Positions 1 to 8,490 of a stretch of 64,000 nt of DNA are shown in pieces. The notes beneath the pieces are model-generated. The model had not been told where the DNA came from, did no database searches, and saw only the letters and a list, made by a program, of their open reading frames with translations. How positions within the stretch are numbered: position 1 is the stretch's first letter; every line of letters starts with the position of its first letter. The position numbers and the translations under genes are program-made. The stretch is from Lysinibacillus odysseyi 34hs-1 = NBRC 100172 (GTDB taxonomy: Bacteria; Bacillota; Bacilli; Bacillales_A; Planococcaceae), in NCBI RefSeq assembly GCF_001591965.1, contig NZ_BCVX01000007.1:124001-188000 (forward strand). The letters run 5' to 3'.

Positions 1-702
1 TGTATCAAGTCCATTTGTATATTTAAGACCTGGATTTAAATACGCTTCACCATTTGCTGTAGCTGTTTTCATTTCTGAGAACATTGTTAAAATATTAAAG
101 TCAAATTTCGCTAATACTAAGAAGGAAATGATAACTGTACCTAACATTAATAAACAAGCTTTGATGATTTGTACCCATGATGTCGCTGTCATACCGCCGA
201 ACAGTACGTAGATCGTCATCATGAAACCTACTAATAATACCGCCACCCAATAAGGGATACCTAATAGTAATTGAATAAGTGCACCCGCACCAACTAGCTG
301 TGCGATCATGTAGAATAATACGATAGTAATTGTAGATAGGGCTGCCACACCACGAACTTTTGCTTTATCAAAGCGAGCCGTAATCATATCAGCCAGTGTA
401 AATTTCCCTAAGTTACGTAAAGGTTCTGCGACGATGTAAAGTACTACTAGATAGGCTACTAAATAACCGATCGAGAAGAAGAACCCGTCAAAACCGAAAA
501 GCGCAATCGAACCGGCAATTCCAAGGAATGAAGCCGCTGATAAGTAGTCACCAGCAATCGCCAAACCATTTTGCCAACCCGTTAAACCACCGCCTGCTGT
601 GTAAAAGTCACTAGCACTTGATGTACGTTTGGAAGCCCACCATGTGATGACCAATGTCAAACCAACGATTGCTACGAAGAATGAGATAGCAGTAACGCTC
701 AT
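1..702 (-). CDS. Cation/acetate symporter (SSS family), N-terminal part; runs off the window
   Basis: The first 234 codons of a sodium:solute symporter are visible; the C-terminal half lies beyond position 1. Such proteins take up acetate or another small monocarboxylate with Na+ or H+. The N-terminus has a first membrane helix, then TAGGGLTGWQNGLAIAGDYL and SAASFLG, the conserved helix-1 signature of ActP/YwcA-type carriers, and several further hydrophobic helices. The ATG overlaps the stop codon of the upstream DUF485 gene (TAATG), so the two are translationally coupled, as in the ywcB-ywcA pair of Bacillus. The family call is sure; the exact substrate is inferred from the DUF485 pairing. 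Confidence 0.9.
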   Translation of the reverse strand, partial: MSVTAISFFVAIVGLTLVITWWASKRTSSASDFYTAGGGLTGWQNGLAIAGDYLSAASFLGIAGSIALFGFDGFFFSIGYLVAYLVVLYIVAEPLRNLGKFTLADMITARFDKAKVRGVAALSTITIVLFYMIAQLVGAGALIQLLLGIPYWVAVLLVGFMMTIYVLFGGMTATSWVQIIKACLLMLGTVIISFLVLAKFDFNILTMFSEMKTATANGEAYLNPGLKYTNGLDT

Positions 703-1022
703 TAGCTAACACTCCTTTCGTATTCGTCGATGATGGCCTTTGCATCACGGTCAAAGTTGCTTGCTTTGGCTACATATAAATGTGCAAGTCCCCATGTCAT
801 AATAAATAACCCCGCCGAGTAAATCCATACCCACGTTATATCCCCGATCGCCTTCTTATGCAGAATATCTGTGTAAGAAGTCAGCACCGGCAGTAGCATA
901 TATGCTACAAGGAACACTGCTGTAAGAGTCCAAAGAAAAGCGTTCTTTTTCTTTGTCAGTTCTTTGAACGACTCTAGCTGCGCGATTTTTTCATAATCCA
1001 CTACTGGACTATTTTTCGCCAT
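702..1022 (-). CDS. DUF485 membrane protein, partner of the symporter
   Basis: A 106-residue protein with two membrane helices (about residues 32-52 and 65-85) separated by a short loop, ending in a charged tail. This is the DUF485 (YjcH/YwcB) architecture, nearly always encoded just before an ActP-type symporter and thought to assist it. An in-frame ATG lies two codons further upstream (1028), but AGGGGG would then touch it; with the ATG at 1022 the spacing is about eight bases, so 1022 is preferred. It is first in a two-gene minus-strand operon. Confidence 0.85.
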   Translation of the reverse strand: MAKNSPVVDYEKIAQLESFKELTKKKNAFLWTLTAVFLVAYMLLPVLTSYTDILHKKAIGDITWVWIYSAGLFIMTWGLAHLYVAKASNFDRDAKAIIDEYERSVS

Positions 1023-1372
1023 AAACATACCCCCTAATTTGTGAAATTTTTTACTGCTTAATGATTGTAAAATTCTACTTAATAGCTTTTTACAACTCTC
1101 ATTTTATGGGAGCGTTCACACAATTGCAATAGTTTTTCTGAAAATTATGCAAAAAAAATTTTGAGAAAAATAGTTTGAAAGAGAAAATAAAAGTATTTAT
1201 AGAGAAATAATGATAAATTTTTAGTGTTATATGACATGTATTTAGTGAAAAAACGAGGGGTTGACAAGTAAAAAAATGCCTGTATCTATTACAGAATCAA
1301 ACCTTTTTATATGCATAAAAAAATAGAGAATATTATTGGTCACTAAAGGATAGAGCGGGAAATTAATATATT

Positions 1373-1690
1373 TTAATAAGGATTAAAGTGGAAAATAGGA
1401 GCTGTACAATAGAATTTTTCTTCCCTTTCTGCTGTATCCATCATCTGAATACAGGCAAATACAGCATGGATAATTGATATTGCCATCATGAAGACCGGGA
1501 TAGTATATGCAGTTGATACTTGCTGTTTTCCTGGCGGTTTTCCGATTTTTATCTTCCTGGCTCCAATATCATAGCAAAAGACCAAAATCCTATTAATCCA
1601 AGGCTAAAAAAAGCAATGTTACTTATAACTTCGCTTCTATATAATATCTTTTCTGCATGAAGCAATAATTTCCTACCCTGACCTTTACAA
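1373..1690 (-). pseudogene. Decayed small two-helix membrane protein gene
   Basis: Two overlapping frames read like one protein split by a frameshift. The upstream frame (to a stop at 1549-1551) gives a hydrophobic helix with GLIGFWSFAMILEPGR. The downstream frame (from about 1585 to 1373) continues with KIKIGKPPGKQQ and a second helix VFMMAISIIHAVFACIQMM. No good start codon or ribosome site is found for either. I do not recognise the family. The rest of the 750-base gap between 1028 and 1780 is AT-rich and holds nothing else I can support apart from the operator-like repeat at 1689. Confidence 0.35.
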
Positions 1691-1708
1691 ATGAATGGGT
1701 ATTCATTT
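1689..1708. promoter_or_regulatory. Inverted repeat, TetR/FadR-type operator candidate
   Basis: AAATGAAT and ATTCATTT flank a four-base spacer. The half site TGAAT/ATTCA resembles the operators of Bacillus FadR and related TetR proteins. It lies about 70 bases before the start of the flavoprotein gene at 1780, a sensible place for a repressor site. The cognate regulator is not identified. Confidence 0.5.
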
Positions 1709-1779
1709 ATGATGGAATTAAATTGTTAAATATTTTAGAAGATTCATAGAATATTTAACGGACGATAGGGGGAGAATAT

Positions 1780-2694
1780 ATGGAATTACCAGTAATTGTT
1801 GCACCCATGTTTTTGATTTCTACACCTAAGATGGTTATTGAGTCGTCAAAGGCGGGCATGATTGGGTCGTTTCCGCTGCTGAATGCCCGTCCAGCAAGCG
1901 AATGCGCAAAATGGCTTCAGGAAATTAAAGAAGCCTTGCCGACAGAACCTTGGGCAGTGAATTTTATTTGTCATGAGCGGGAAAATGCCCGTTATGAGGA
2001 GGATTTTAATTTAATTAAGGAGTACCAGCCGCCGATTGTTATTACATCACTTGGCAATCCTGCGCCTGTGGTGGAAGCGGTTCATGCATATGGCGGTAAA
2101 GTATTTTCTGACGTGATTTATGTAAAGCATGCAAAAAAAGCAGCGATGGCTGGGGTAGATGGTCTTATCCTTGTCACAGCCGGGGCAGGCGGGCATGGCG
2201 GCACATTAAATCCGTTTGCGTTCATTTCAGAGGTGCGCGCCTTCTTTGACGGCATCATCTGCCTAGCCGGTACTCTTTCAAGCGGGGCGGACATTGTAGC
2301 AGCTAAACTTATGGGAGCGGACTATGCTTATATCGGGACTCGGTTCCTTACAGCTGCAGAAGGCAATTCGACAGAGGACTTCAAAGATATGGTCATCGGC
2401 AGCCAAATAGAAGATATCATATATACAGATGCTTTCAGCGGAGTACATGCCAATTATTTAATTCCATCTCTTATTAAAAACGGCATAGACCCAAAAAACC
2501 TTCAATCAAAAGGAAAGCTTGATTTTTCCGTTATGACAGATGCCAAGGCATGGAAGGATATTTGGTCAGCCGGACAAGGTGTAGGTAACGTAAAAAAACG
2601 ACAGACAGTAGCCGAAATTGCTGCCGAGCTGCGTGCCCAAATGGAGACAGCTGTTGAAAAAGCGGGAAGACTGCTCTCAACGGAAAATGTATAA
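1780..2694 (+). CDS. Nitronate monooxygenase-like FMN flavoprotein
   Basis: A 304-residue TIM-barrel flavoprotein of the 2-nitropropane dioxygenase/FabK group. The N-terminus (PVIVAPMFLIS) and the glycine-rich AGAGGHGG near residue 148, whose histidine is the usual catalytic base, are typical, as is GADYAYIGTRFL in the phosphate-binding part. Members oxidise alkyl nitronates with O2 using FMN; some relatives are enoyl-ACP reductases, but that fit is weaker at this length. A strong AGGGGGAG precedes the ATG. The gene is monocistronic, with an operator-like palindrome upstream and a terminator just after the stop. The physiological substrate is unknown. Confidence 0.8.
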   Translation: MELPVIVAPMFLISTPKMVIESSKAGMIGSFPLLNARPASECAKWLQEIKEALPTEPWAVNFICHERENARYEEDFNLIKEYQPPIVITSLGNPAPVVEAVHAYGGKVFSDVIYVKHAKKAAMAGVDGLILVTAGAGGHGGTLNPFAFISEVRAFFDGIICLAGTLSSGADIVAAKLMGADYAYIGTRFLTAAEGNSTEDFKDMVIGSQIEDIIYTDAFSGVHANYLIPSLIKNGIDPKNLQSKGKLDFSVMTDAKAWKDIWSAGQGVGNVKKRQTVAEIAAELRAQMETAVEKAGRLLSTENV

Positions 2695-2700
2695 AAGAGA

Positions 2701-2726
2701 GCCCAGGAGAAATCTTGGGCTTTTTA
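2701..2726 (+). terminator. Intrinsic terminator
   Basis: GCCCAGGA-GAAA-TCTTGGGC (one G-U pair) followed by TTTTT, just after the flavoprotein gene. Confidence 0.85.
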
Positions 2727-2754
2727 TATAAGGAAAAGACATTGAAGGTCTTTA

Positions 2755-2796
2755 AAAAGAAAACAAGGTATGTTCCTGTGGGGGATCATACCTTGT
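2755..2796 (-). terminator. Intrinsic terminator of the serine acetyltransferase gene
   Basis: Ten-base arms ACAAGGTATG (2763-2772) and CATACCTTGT (2787-2796). On the minus strand the stem is followed by TTTTCTTTTT. It ends the convergent gene at 2804. Confidence 0.8.
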
Positions 2797-2803
2797 ATGT
2801 ACA

Positions 2804-3745
2804 TTAAATTTCGTATTCAATATTTTTAATTTGGCTATTGCTGATTTTTGGCGAAGGCTGTGCATTATACACTCTGGAATATGGAGGGACTGAATGCGTC
2901 AGCCAAATATTACTGCCCAGCACTGTGTCATGACCAATTTTTGTTTGGCCGCCTAAAATTGTCGCACCCGCATAAATAATGACATTGTCCTCAATATCAG
3001 GATGACGTTTTACGCCCTTAATCGGATTTCCATTTTCATCGAGCGGGAAGCTTAACGCACCTAATGTGACACCTTGATAGATTTTCACATTGTTGCCGAT
3101 TGTGCATGTTTCACCAATGACGACACCTGTACCATGATCGATAAAGAAAGATTCCCCGATGGATGCGCCCGGGTGGATATCAATACCTGTTAATTGATGC
3201 GCATACTCAGACATAATACGCGGAATGATCTTAATATCTAAATTATAGAGTTCATGTGCAATCCGGTGGATACATACAGCTGTAATTGACGGGTAGCTCA
3301 ATAAAATTTCCTCTGTTGAAATGGCTGCCGGGTCTCCGTTATAAGCTGCCTCAATATCCGTTTGGATCACTCTACGGATAGTTGGCATTTTATTGATAAG
3401 CGTCATGACTACTTCATCCGCTTTTTCTCTGCATTTTTTTTCGCAAATGGGTGTACCTTCCGCATCTCGGTTATAAATTAGTACCTTTTCAATGATATCT
3501 CCGAGGTCCATCGCAGCTGTACGTAAGCTATTACTTGCCTCTGCGTTGATTCTCATATCATTGATCGGTCTGCTGCCGTACATTCCCGGGAACAGTGCCA
3601 CTTGGAAGTTGTGAAGTATCTGGTAAATTGTATTTTTACCATGTAAGCCAATAGAGTTCTCAATATCCACGTACTGCCTATTAATCTCATCGAGAGAATT
3701 GGCGATATTTGGTACTTCATTGTTTAACCATTCATTAAATTTCAT
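2804..3745 (-). CDS. Serine O-acetyltransferase, long EpsC/SrpH-like form
   Basis: A 313-residue acetyltransferase that makes O-acetylserine from serine and acetyl-CoA, the first step of cysteine synthesis. The C-terminal half is a left-handed beta-helix with hexapeptide repeats. Recognisable CysE elements are DIHPGASIGESFFIDHGTGV (catalytic Asp and His), GNNVKIYQGVTLGA, and KRHPDIEDNVIIYAGATILG. An N-terminal helical domain of about 150 residues makes it longer than Bacillus CysE (about 217 residues) and matches the long bacterial/plant-like SAT group. Unlike the usual gltX-cysE-cysS setting, it stands alone. A GTAAGGGG site precedes the ATG. Confidence 0.9.
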   Translation of the reverse strand: MKFNEWLNNEVPNIANSLDEINRQYVDIENSIGLHGKNTIYQILHNFQVALFPGMYGSRPINDMRINAEASNSLRTAAMDLGDIIEKVLIYNRDAEGTPICEKKCREKADEVVMTLINKMPTIRRVIQTDIEAAYNGDPAAISTEEILLSYPSITAVCIHRIAHELYNLDIKIIPRIMSEYAHQLTGIDIHPGASIGESFFIDHGTGVVIGETCTIGNNVKIYQGVTLGALSFPLDENGNPIKGVKRHPDIEDNVIIYAGATILGGQTKIGHDTVLGSNIWLTHSVPPYSRVYNAQPSPKISNSQIKNIEYEI

Positions 3746-3770
3746 CGCTTCATACCCCTTACTATTTATT

Positions 3771-3785
3771 AAGACAAGAAGTCTT
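3771..3785. promoter_or_regulatory. Short palindrome upstream of the serine acetyltransferase
   Basis: AAGAC-AAGAA-GTCTT lies 26 bases before the ATG at 3745. It may be an operator or a leader hairpin; there is no direct link to a known sulfur regulator. Confidence 0.25.
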
Positions 3786-3901
3786 GATTACTATAGTTAG
3801 TACTTAATATGTTTCATTGTACAATGATTTAAAAAATTATGCAGTAGTTGTGATTTTAGTTTGCTAAAGTTATTTCGAAAATCATTTAAAAAGGAGTAAA
3901 C

Positions 3902-4492
3902 ATGGTGGAACTGCATTCCCTTAAAGAAAGCTTTTCGGCATTACAGAGCCTAGTTTATTTTGATGAAAAACAATATTACCGGGAACAGACTAAAAATACG
4001 GATGCGGTGCGAAAGCTGATTGCCGCGTTAGAAGGAAAAAGACGGAATGGTGGGGAAGAGGAATATTTTCTTCTTAGCGCATTAGGGTATTGCTACAGAG
4101 TGATAAATAAACCGAAACAGGCGATTGCAGCTTTGCAGGAAGCTAACTCAGCTTTTACGGATATTAAAAAAAGAATGATCACGCTGATCCGATTAGGAGA
4201 AGCATACAAATATGACGGGCAGCATGAAATGGCCCTGCATTCTTTTGCACAAGCGGAGGAAATCTTACGTGAAACCAATCTTCTAGCCTATGAGGATTTC
4301 CTTTGCCAGCATCAGGCCAAATGCTATTTTGAATTGCATAATTTGGAAAAGGCCGAGGTGCTATTTCAAAAGGCTTTGGAAATCAGAAAGAAAAAGGGGG
4401 ACGAATTATTGATTAGATCGACCAGACAGGTATTGGAGGAAGTAACAAAAAGAAAACTAAGAGAGATAGGAAAGTTAAACAGCAACACTTAA
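3902..4492 (+). CDS. Tetratricopeptide-repeat protein
   Basis: A 196-residue helical protein. Residues about 55-165 hold three TPR-like helix pairs, with ALGYCYRVINKPKQAIAALQ, LGEAYKYDGQHEMALHSFAQ and AKCYFELHNLEKAEVLFQKA matching the repeat pattern W/Y-x2-LG/A-x3-Y...A...A. It lacks a signal peptide, so it should be cytoplasmic. TPR domains bind partner peptides; the partner is not evident, since the neighbours are unrelated. AAGGAG sits eight bases before the ATG. The gene is divergent from the serine acetyltransferase and may share the intergenic promoter region. Confidence 0.8.
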   Translation: MVELHSLKESFSALQSLVYFDEKQYYREQTKNTDAVRKLIAALEGKRRNGGEEEYFLLSALGYCYRVINKPKQAIAALQEANSAFTDIKKRMITLIRLGEAYKYDGQHEMALHSFAQAEEILRETNLLAYEDFLCQHQAKCYFELHNLEKAEVLFQKALEIRKKKGDELLIRSTRQVLEEVTKRKLREIGKLNSNT

Positions 4493-4684
4493 CTATAAAA
4501 GTTAAATATGTATGCTGACTAAATGTGAAGACACCTCAGGTAAAAACCTGTAATGAAGCTTTACTCAATTAATGGTTTATAATCACGAACGGAATATATC
4601 TTTCATAAATTCGCATATATCAAGATTAGAACTTTCTATACAAGGGAAAAACTAATTGTTTTTGTTAATTATGAGAGGGGGAGT

Positions 4685-5839
4685 ATGATGAGTTTTGGCA
4701 ATCAAGTGCAGTTAAAAGTGTACCAGCAAATCGAAAAAAATATTATCCCGGTTTCCTATGAGGAGCTGGAAGCGAAAGCAAAGGAGGTATTAGACGCAAA
4801 GCCGTTTTATTATGTGGCGGCTTCTGCAGGAGCAGAAGTAACAGCCGTACAAAATAATCGAGCGTTTGATAAGTGGCAGATTGTTCCGCGTATGCTATGT
4901 GATACATCTTCAAGGGATTTAAGTATCGAGCTATTTGGCAAAAAGCTAAGCTATCCAGTGCTGCTCGCACCAGTAGGCGTACAATCCATTGTTCATCCGG
5001 ATGGGGAATTGGCAACGGCACGTGCAGCTGCCGCGATGGATGTTCCTTTCATTGCCAGCACTGCTTCGACATACAGTCTTGAAAAGATTGCAGATACGAT
5101 GGGCGATTCACCCCGTTGGTATCAATTATATTGGAGCGGAGACCATGAAGTTGCTGCCAGTATGGTAAAGCGAGCCGAAGCAGCTGGGTATGATGCCATT
5201 GTTATTACACTTGATACGTCCATGATGGGGTGGCGTGAAAAGGATATTGAACATGCGTATCTGCCATTTTTAGAAGCACAGGGAATCGGCAATTATTTAG
5301 AAGATCCGGTATTCTGTTCTAGACTTGCATGTCCTCCGCAGGAAGATATGCAGGCAGCCATTATGCTTTGGGCATCCATTTTCGGAAACCCCGCGTTAAC
5401 ATGGAAGGATTTAGACTTTATCAAGCAGCAAACCTCGCTGCCGATCCTTTTAAAAGGAATTTTGCATCCTGATGATGCGAAACTTGCAGTAGAACATGGT
5501 GTGGATGGAATCATTGTCAGCAACCACGGCGGTCGACAAGTCGACGGGGCCATTCCTGCAATTGATGCACTACCGGACATTGTCGAAGCTGTACATGGAC
5601 AAGTCCCGATTTTGATGGATAGTGGTATCCGAAGAGGCTCGGACATTCTGAAAGCGTTATCTTTGGGTGCAAAAGCCGTTCTGATCGGCCGCCCTTATAT
5701 GTACGGCTTAGCGCTGGCGGGAGATGAAGGTGTAAAACAGGTATTGAGAAATATGATTGCTGACTTCGATTTAACATTAGCCTTATCTGGTAAGCGGAGC
5801 GTTCAGGAATTGAATCGGGAATTATTAAAGAAAGGTTAA
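4685..5839 (+). CDS. FMN-dependent alpha-hydroxy-acid oxidase (lactate oxidase / lactate 2-monooxygenase type)
   Basis: A 384-residue FMN barrel enzyme that oxidises an L-2-hydroxy acid, most probably lactate, to the keto acid. FMN and active-site elements appear in order: YYVAASAGAE, VLLAPVGVQ, YQLYW (Tyr), VITLDT, ILLKGIL (Lys), VSNHGGRQVDGA (catalytic His and substrate Arg) and LMDSGIRRGSDILKALSLGA. The insertion around residues 180-230 (MGWREKDIEHAYLPF...) and overall length fit the lactate monooxygenase branch better than LldD. Two adjacent ATGs follow GAGGGGGAG; the first is used here. No transporter or regulator is adjacent. Confidence 0.85.
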   Translation: MMSFGNQVQLKVYQQIEKNIIPVSYEELEAKAKEVLDAKPFYYVAASAGAEVTAVQNNRAFDKWQIVPRMLCDTSSRDLSIELFGKKLSYPVLLAPVGVQSIVHPDGELATARAAAAMDVPFIASTASTYSLEKIADTMGDSPRWYQLYWSGDHEVAASMVKRAEAAGYDAIVITLDTSMMGWREKDIEHAYLPFLEAQGIGNYLEDPVFCSRLACPPQEDMQAAIMLWASIFGNPALTWKDLDFIKQQTSLPILLKGILHPDDAKLAVEHGVDGIIVSNHGGRQVDGAIPAIDALPDIVEAVHGQVPILMDSGIRRGSDILKALSLGAKAVLIGRPYMYGLALAGDEGVKQVLRNMIADFDLTLALSGKRSVQELNRELLKKG

Positions 5840-5852
5840 TATGATGAGTGTA

Positions 5853-5890
5853 TATCCTCCCTTGAGAGAAACGGGGGGATATTTTATTAT
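5853..5890 (+). terminator. Intrinsic terminator
   Basis: TATCCTCCC and GGGGGGATA pair around an eleven-base loop and are followed by TTTTATTATTTTT, 15 bases after the hydroxy-acid oxidase gene. Confidence 0.8.
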
Positions 5891-6020
5891 TTTTAATCTA
5901 TTCTATCAGGAATATCCAACTTTAAGTAAATGGTCTGGTTAATAATAGCACTTTGCAGGATAGTTGAAAAAGACGGAGAATTTATAAGGTATCAGATTTT
6001 ATAAAAACGAGGAATTCAAT

Positions 6021-6887
6021 ATGCAAAAAATACACGAAGTAATAGATATGTTAGCCAATAAGGGATTGATTATTAAAGATCATTGGGAATTTAGGTCGTT
6101 AAAAAGCGGAACTACTGGCGGTATTTTATATACTCTTTGGTTGAATCAGCAACCAGCGTATGTAGTCAAGATAGATACGCCAGCAATTATTACATCAACT
6201 CATGATTTTCTTATGACTTATCAAGACGTAAAGCTATTGCCTGATGTTCTGTTTACGGATGATAAAAAGGATTTTATTGTTTATTCTTTTATCCCTGGAG
6301 AAACACATATTAATCGAGGGTCTAAACTGGATTGGTTGAACGTTTTAATTAACGGGTTATTTAACCATTATCAAAAGGCGGCTAGTGACGAGCCATGGGG
6401 CAGGGTAAACGGAATAGAAAGAAGCTCTTGGTCAGATTTTACACAAACTAGTTTTGAGTTTGCTGGGGAGAATATAGGTGAACTTCTTCCGGCGGAGGAT
6501 CATCAAAAAGTGGAACAGTTAGTAACCAAATTAAAAGTTGCTCATGCTCAGGAGGAAAAGTATTATTTACACGGAGATACAGGTGTTCATAACTTTGTAT
6601 TTTCGGATAATAAAATCAATGGGGTTATTGATCCTTCACCATTAATTGGCCCTAGAATTTATGATTTTACCTATGCTTTTTGTTCTTCACCGGATAACCT
6701 TGACGGGAGTACATTATTCGCAGCATTTTCATCGTGGAGCGGGCATGAGTCATTTACGAAGGAACAGCTGCTGGATGAAGTTCTTTTTCAGCTTTATACA
6801 CGAATTGGCGTATGTATTAAAGTGCATCCGCATGATTTAGACGGTTATATGGCGGCATGGAAAGAATGGAGGAAATACCTTCCATAA
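6021..6887 (+). CDS. Aminoglycoside phosphotransferase-fold kinase
   Basis: A 288-residue APH/choline-kinase-fold protein. The Brenner-type catalytic motif HGDTGVHNF starts at residue 184 (His-Gly-Asp with the Asn five residues on), followed by the metal-binding NGVIDPSP at about residue 202; AYVVKID near residue 45 would carry the ATP-binding lysine. Family members phosphorylate aminoglycosides, macrolides or small metabolites. The close spacing to a GNAT gene (whose coding region starts 57 bases downstream) gives a kinase-acetyltransferase pair reminiscent of drug-modifying cassettes, but no specific resistance family is recognised. Confidence 0.75.
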   Translation: MQKIHEVIDMLANKGLIIKDHWEFRSLKSGTTGGILYTLWLNQQPAYVVKIDTPAIITSTHDFLMTYQDVKLLPDVLFTDDKKDFIVYSFIPGETHINRGSKLDWLNVLINGLFNHYQKAASDEPWGRVNGIERSSWSDFTQTSFEFAGENIGELLPAEDHQKVEQLVTKLKVAHAQEEKYYLHGDTGVHNFVFSDNKINGVIDPSPLIGPRIYDFTYAFCSSPDNLDGSTLFAAFSSWSGHESFTKEQLLDEVLFQLYTRIGVCIKVHPHDLDGYMAAWKEWRKYLP

Positions 6888-6943
6888 AAGAAATATATAT
6901 ATATAAGAAGCATCAAAACAATCAACAAAAAGGAGGAGTTTTA

Positions 6944-7393
6944 TTGAAACAGCACCATTTCAACGTAGTTCCATATAGCCCTGAGCATGCTGAAGAGACA
7001 GTAGCCATGTGGCGGGAAAGCAAGGAAAGAGCAATTGGTCAGAAAGAAATGCATAATATGGAAAGCCATTTATATTTTTTAAATCATATATTACGAGAAC
7101 AGTATCAAATAGAGTTAGCATTAATGGATGAACGTGTAGTTGGAATGATTGCTTATAACGAAACGGAGATCAGCCAGCTTTATATTCATGTGGATTATCA
7201 GGGATTGGGTATTGGCCGGACATTACTGGATAAAGCAAAAGAACAATCCACGGGAAGATTAACGCTATATACATTTGACGTAAATAAAAACGCACAGAGA
7301 TTTTATGAACAAAATGGATTCAAAATCATTGGTCGAGGCTACGAAAACGAAGAAAATTTACCTGATATTCAATATGAATGGGTTTCTGAATGA
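6944..7393 (+). CDS. GNAT N-acetyltransferase (TTG start)
   Basis: A 149-residue acetyltransferase. The acetyl-CoA signature is ISQLYIHVDYQGLGIGRTLL (Q/R-x2-G-x-G/A), followed by LYTFDVNKNAQRFYEQNGF, the usual motif B. An upstream ATG at 6857 lies inside the kinase gene and has no ribosome site. AAAGGAGGAG sits five bases before the TTG at 6944, so that start is chosen. It probably shares a transcript with the kinase gene. The substrate is unknown. Confidence 0.8.
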   Translation: MKQHHFNVVPYSPEHAEETVAMWRESKERAIGQKEMHNMESHLYFLNHILREQYQIELALMDERVVGMIAYNETEISQLYIHVDYQGLGIGRTLLDKAKEQSTGRLTLYTFDVNKNAQRFYEQNGFKIIGRGYENEENLPDIQYEWVSE

Positions 7394-7550
7394 ATAAACG
7401 TAAAGTGAAAGTAATCTGGCACAGATAGATATAGGCGCAACAAATCTTGAATCTGCAAACAACAAGCAATGAAACGCAGCATGTGTAAATGGATCGGGCT
7501 ATTAAAAACCTCGTTTCTGTCTCACTATTTAAAGTATACTTTTGAGACAG

Positions 7551-7588
<38 letters not shown>

Positions 7589-7590
7589 TT

Positions 7591-7659
7591 TTAAACAGTA
7601 TAAGTGGGCTTTCCTCTTAAGCGCCTAATTATTCGTTGTATCAAGTTCACCAGTAACAT
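7591..7659 (-). CDS. Possible 22-residue cationic amphipathic peptide
   Basis: An ATG at 7659 is preceded at seven bases by AAAGGGAGG, a near-perfect ribosome site, and opens 22 codons, including LIQRIIRRLRGK, which would form a positively charged amphipathic helix. It lies downstream of the presumed immunity gene on the same strand, in a 400-base stretch without other genes. I recognise no family. It could be a genuine small peptide or chance; an inverted repeat TGTCTCA/TGAGACA (about 7526-7557) lies downstream of it. Confidence 0.3.
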   Translation of the reverse strand: MLLVNLIQRIIRRLRGKPTYTV

Positions 7660-7789
7660 CGTAAAGCCTCCCTTTGAAAAATGAATCAGCATTGTTTGTT
7701 TTCGATATACGTTTGGTAACTCCTGATTTTTGGCTGCTTTAACCTGATTACGTTTATAAAAACTATTTCATTATCTCTACGTTGTAATT

Positions 7790-8473
7790 CTATGATTCTT
7801 TCTCATCTATTTCCCAATTTTCTTGTTGTGAAAAATCATATTCACACCAATTTTTCCAGTGTATATTACTTTTTCCTACTTCAATTAAATTGGTGTCATG
7901 ATGTTCTATTGCTCTTTCTAAAGAGCTAAAAAATATATTTTTACTTGGTGGTAAATCTTCTACTTCTGTATGCTGCCAATTTTCGGCCTTATAAAATGGT
8001 ATCCATCTTGGATCTAAGTTGAATGTTTCTAGCAATTCATGCACATTCAAGAAAAAAGCTGGTCGTAGCTCTTCTTTAATTAAACGTAAAAGTGACGTTT
8101 CATATTCTATTGGATCATCAATAGCTAAATCATATGCTTGATACTGTTCAGGAACGAAATGGTATTCGTAGGTTTTTTCTAAAATAGTGATTTTGCCTTT
8201 AAATAGTTGTTCTTTTGATAATGCTTCTTCTGTTTCAAATTGAATAGTATCAAACGCTGTAATACCAAACGAAATGTCTGGCTGGCTTGAATAATAATAT
8301 ACATCAGTCTGTGGACCTTCTTGATCGATGCCTATTACTTGAAAAATTAGTAACCACTCATCGTTTTGTAGAAAAACATCTATACTGGCTGCAACGTAAT
8401 CAAAATTAGCGTTTTCTAAAATAAGGAATTCATATTCTTTATAATGCATATCTAATATGGTAGTTAGATTCAT
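7790..8473 (-). CDS. Presumed immunity protein of a polymorphic toxin (DUF7003-like?)
   Basis: A 227-residue acidic cytoplasmic protein. The N-terminal part (HYKEYEFLILENANFDYVAA, then DEWLLIFQVIGID) resembles DUF7003-type proteins as I recall them; this is not a firm assignment. The functional hint is position: 18 bases upstream, on the same strand, ends a degenerate fragment with the RDFT/HNH-type nuclease-toxin signature, which is where an immunity gene belongs. AAAGGAGATAGAAT precedes the ATG. With the toxin broken, it may persist as an orphan immunity gene that protects against toxins of related strains. Confidence 0.55.
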   Translation of the reverse strand: MNLTTILDMHYKEYEFLILENANFDYVAASIDVFLQNDEWLLIFQVIGIDQEGPQTDVYYYSSQPDISFGITAFDTIQFETEEALSKEQLFKGKITILEKTYEYHFVPEQYQAYDLAIDDPIEYETSLLRLIKEELRPAFFLNVHELLETFNLDPRWIPFYKAENWQHTEVEDLPPSKNIFFSSLERAIEHHDTNLIEVGKSNIHWKNWCEYDFSQQENWEIDEKES

Positions 8474-8490
8474 ATTCTATCTCCTTTTCT

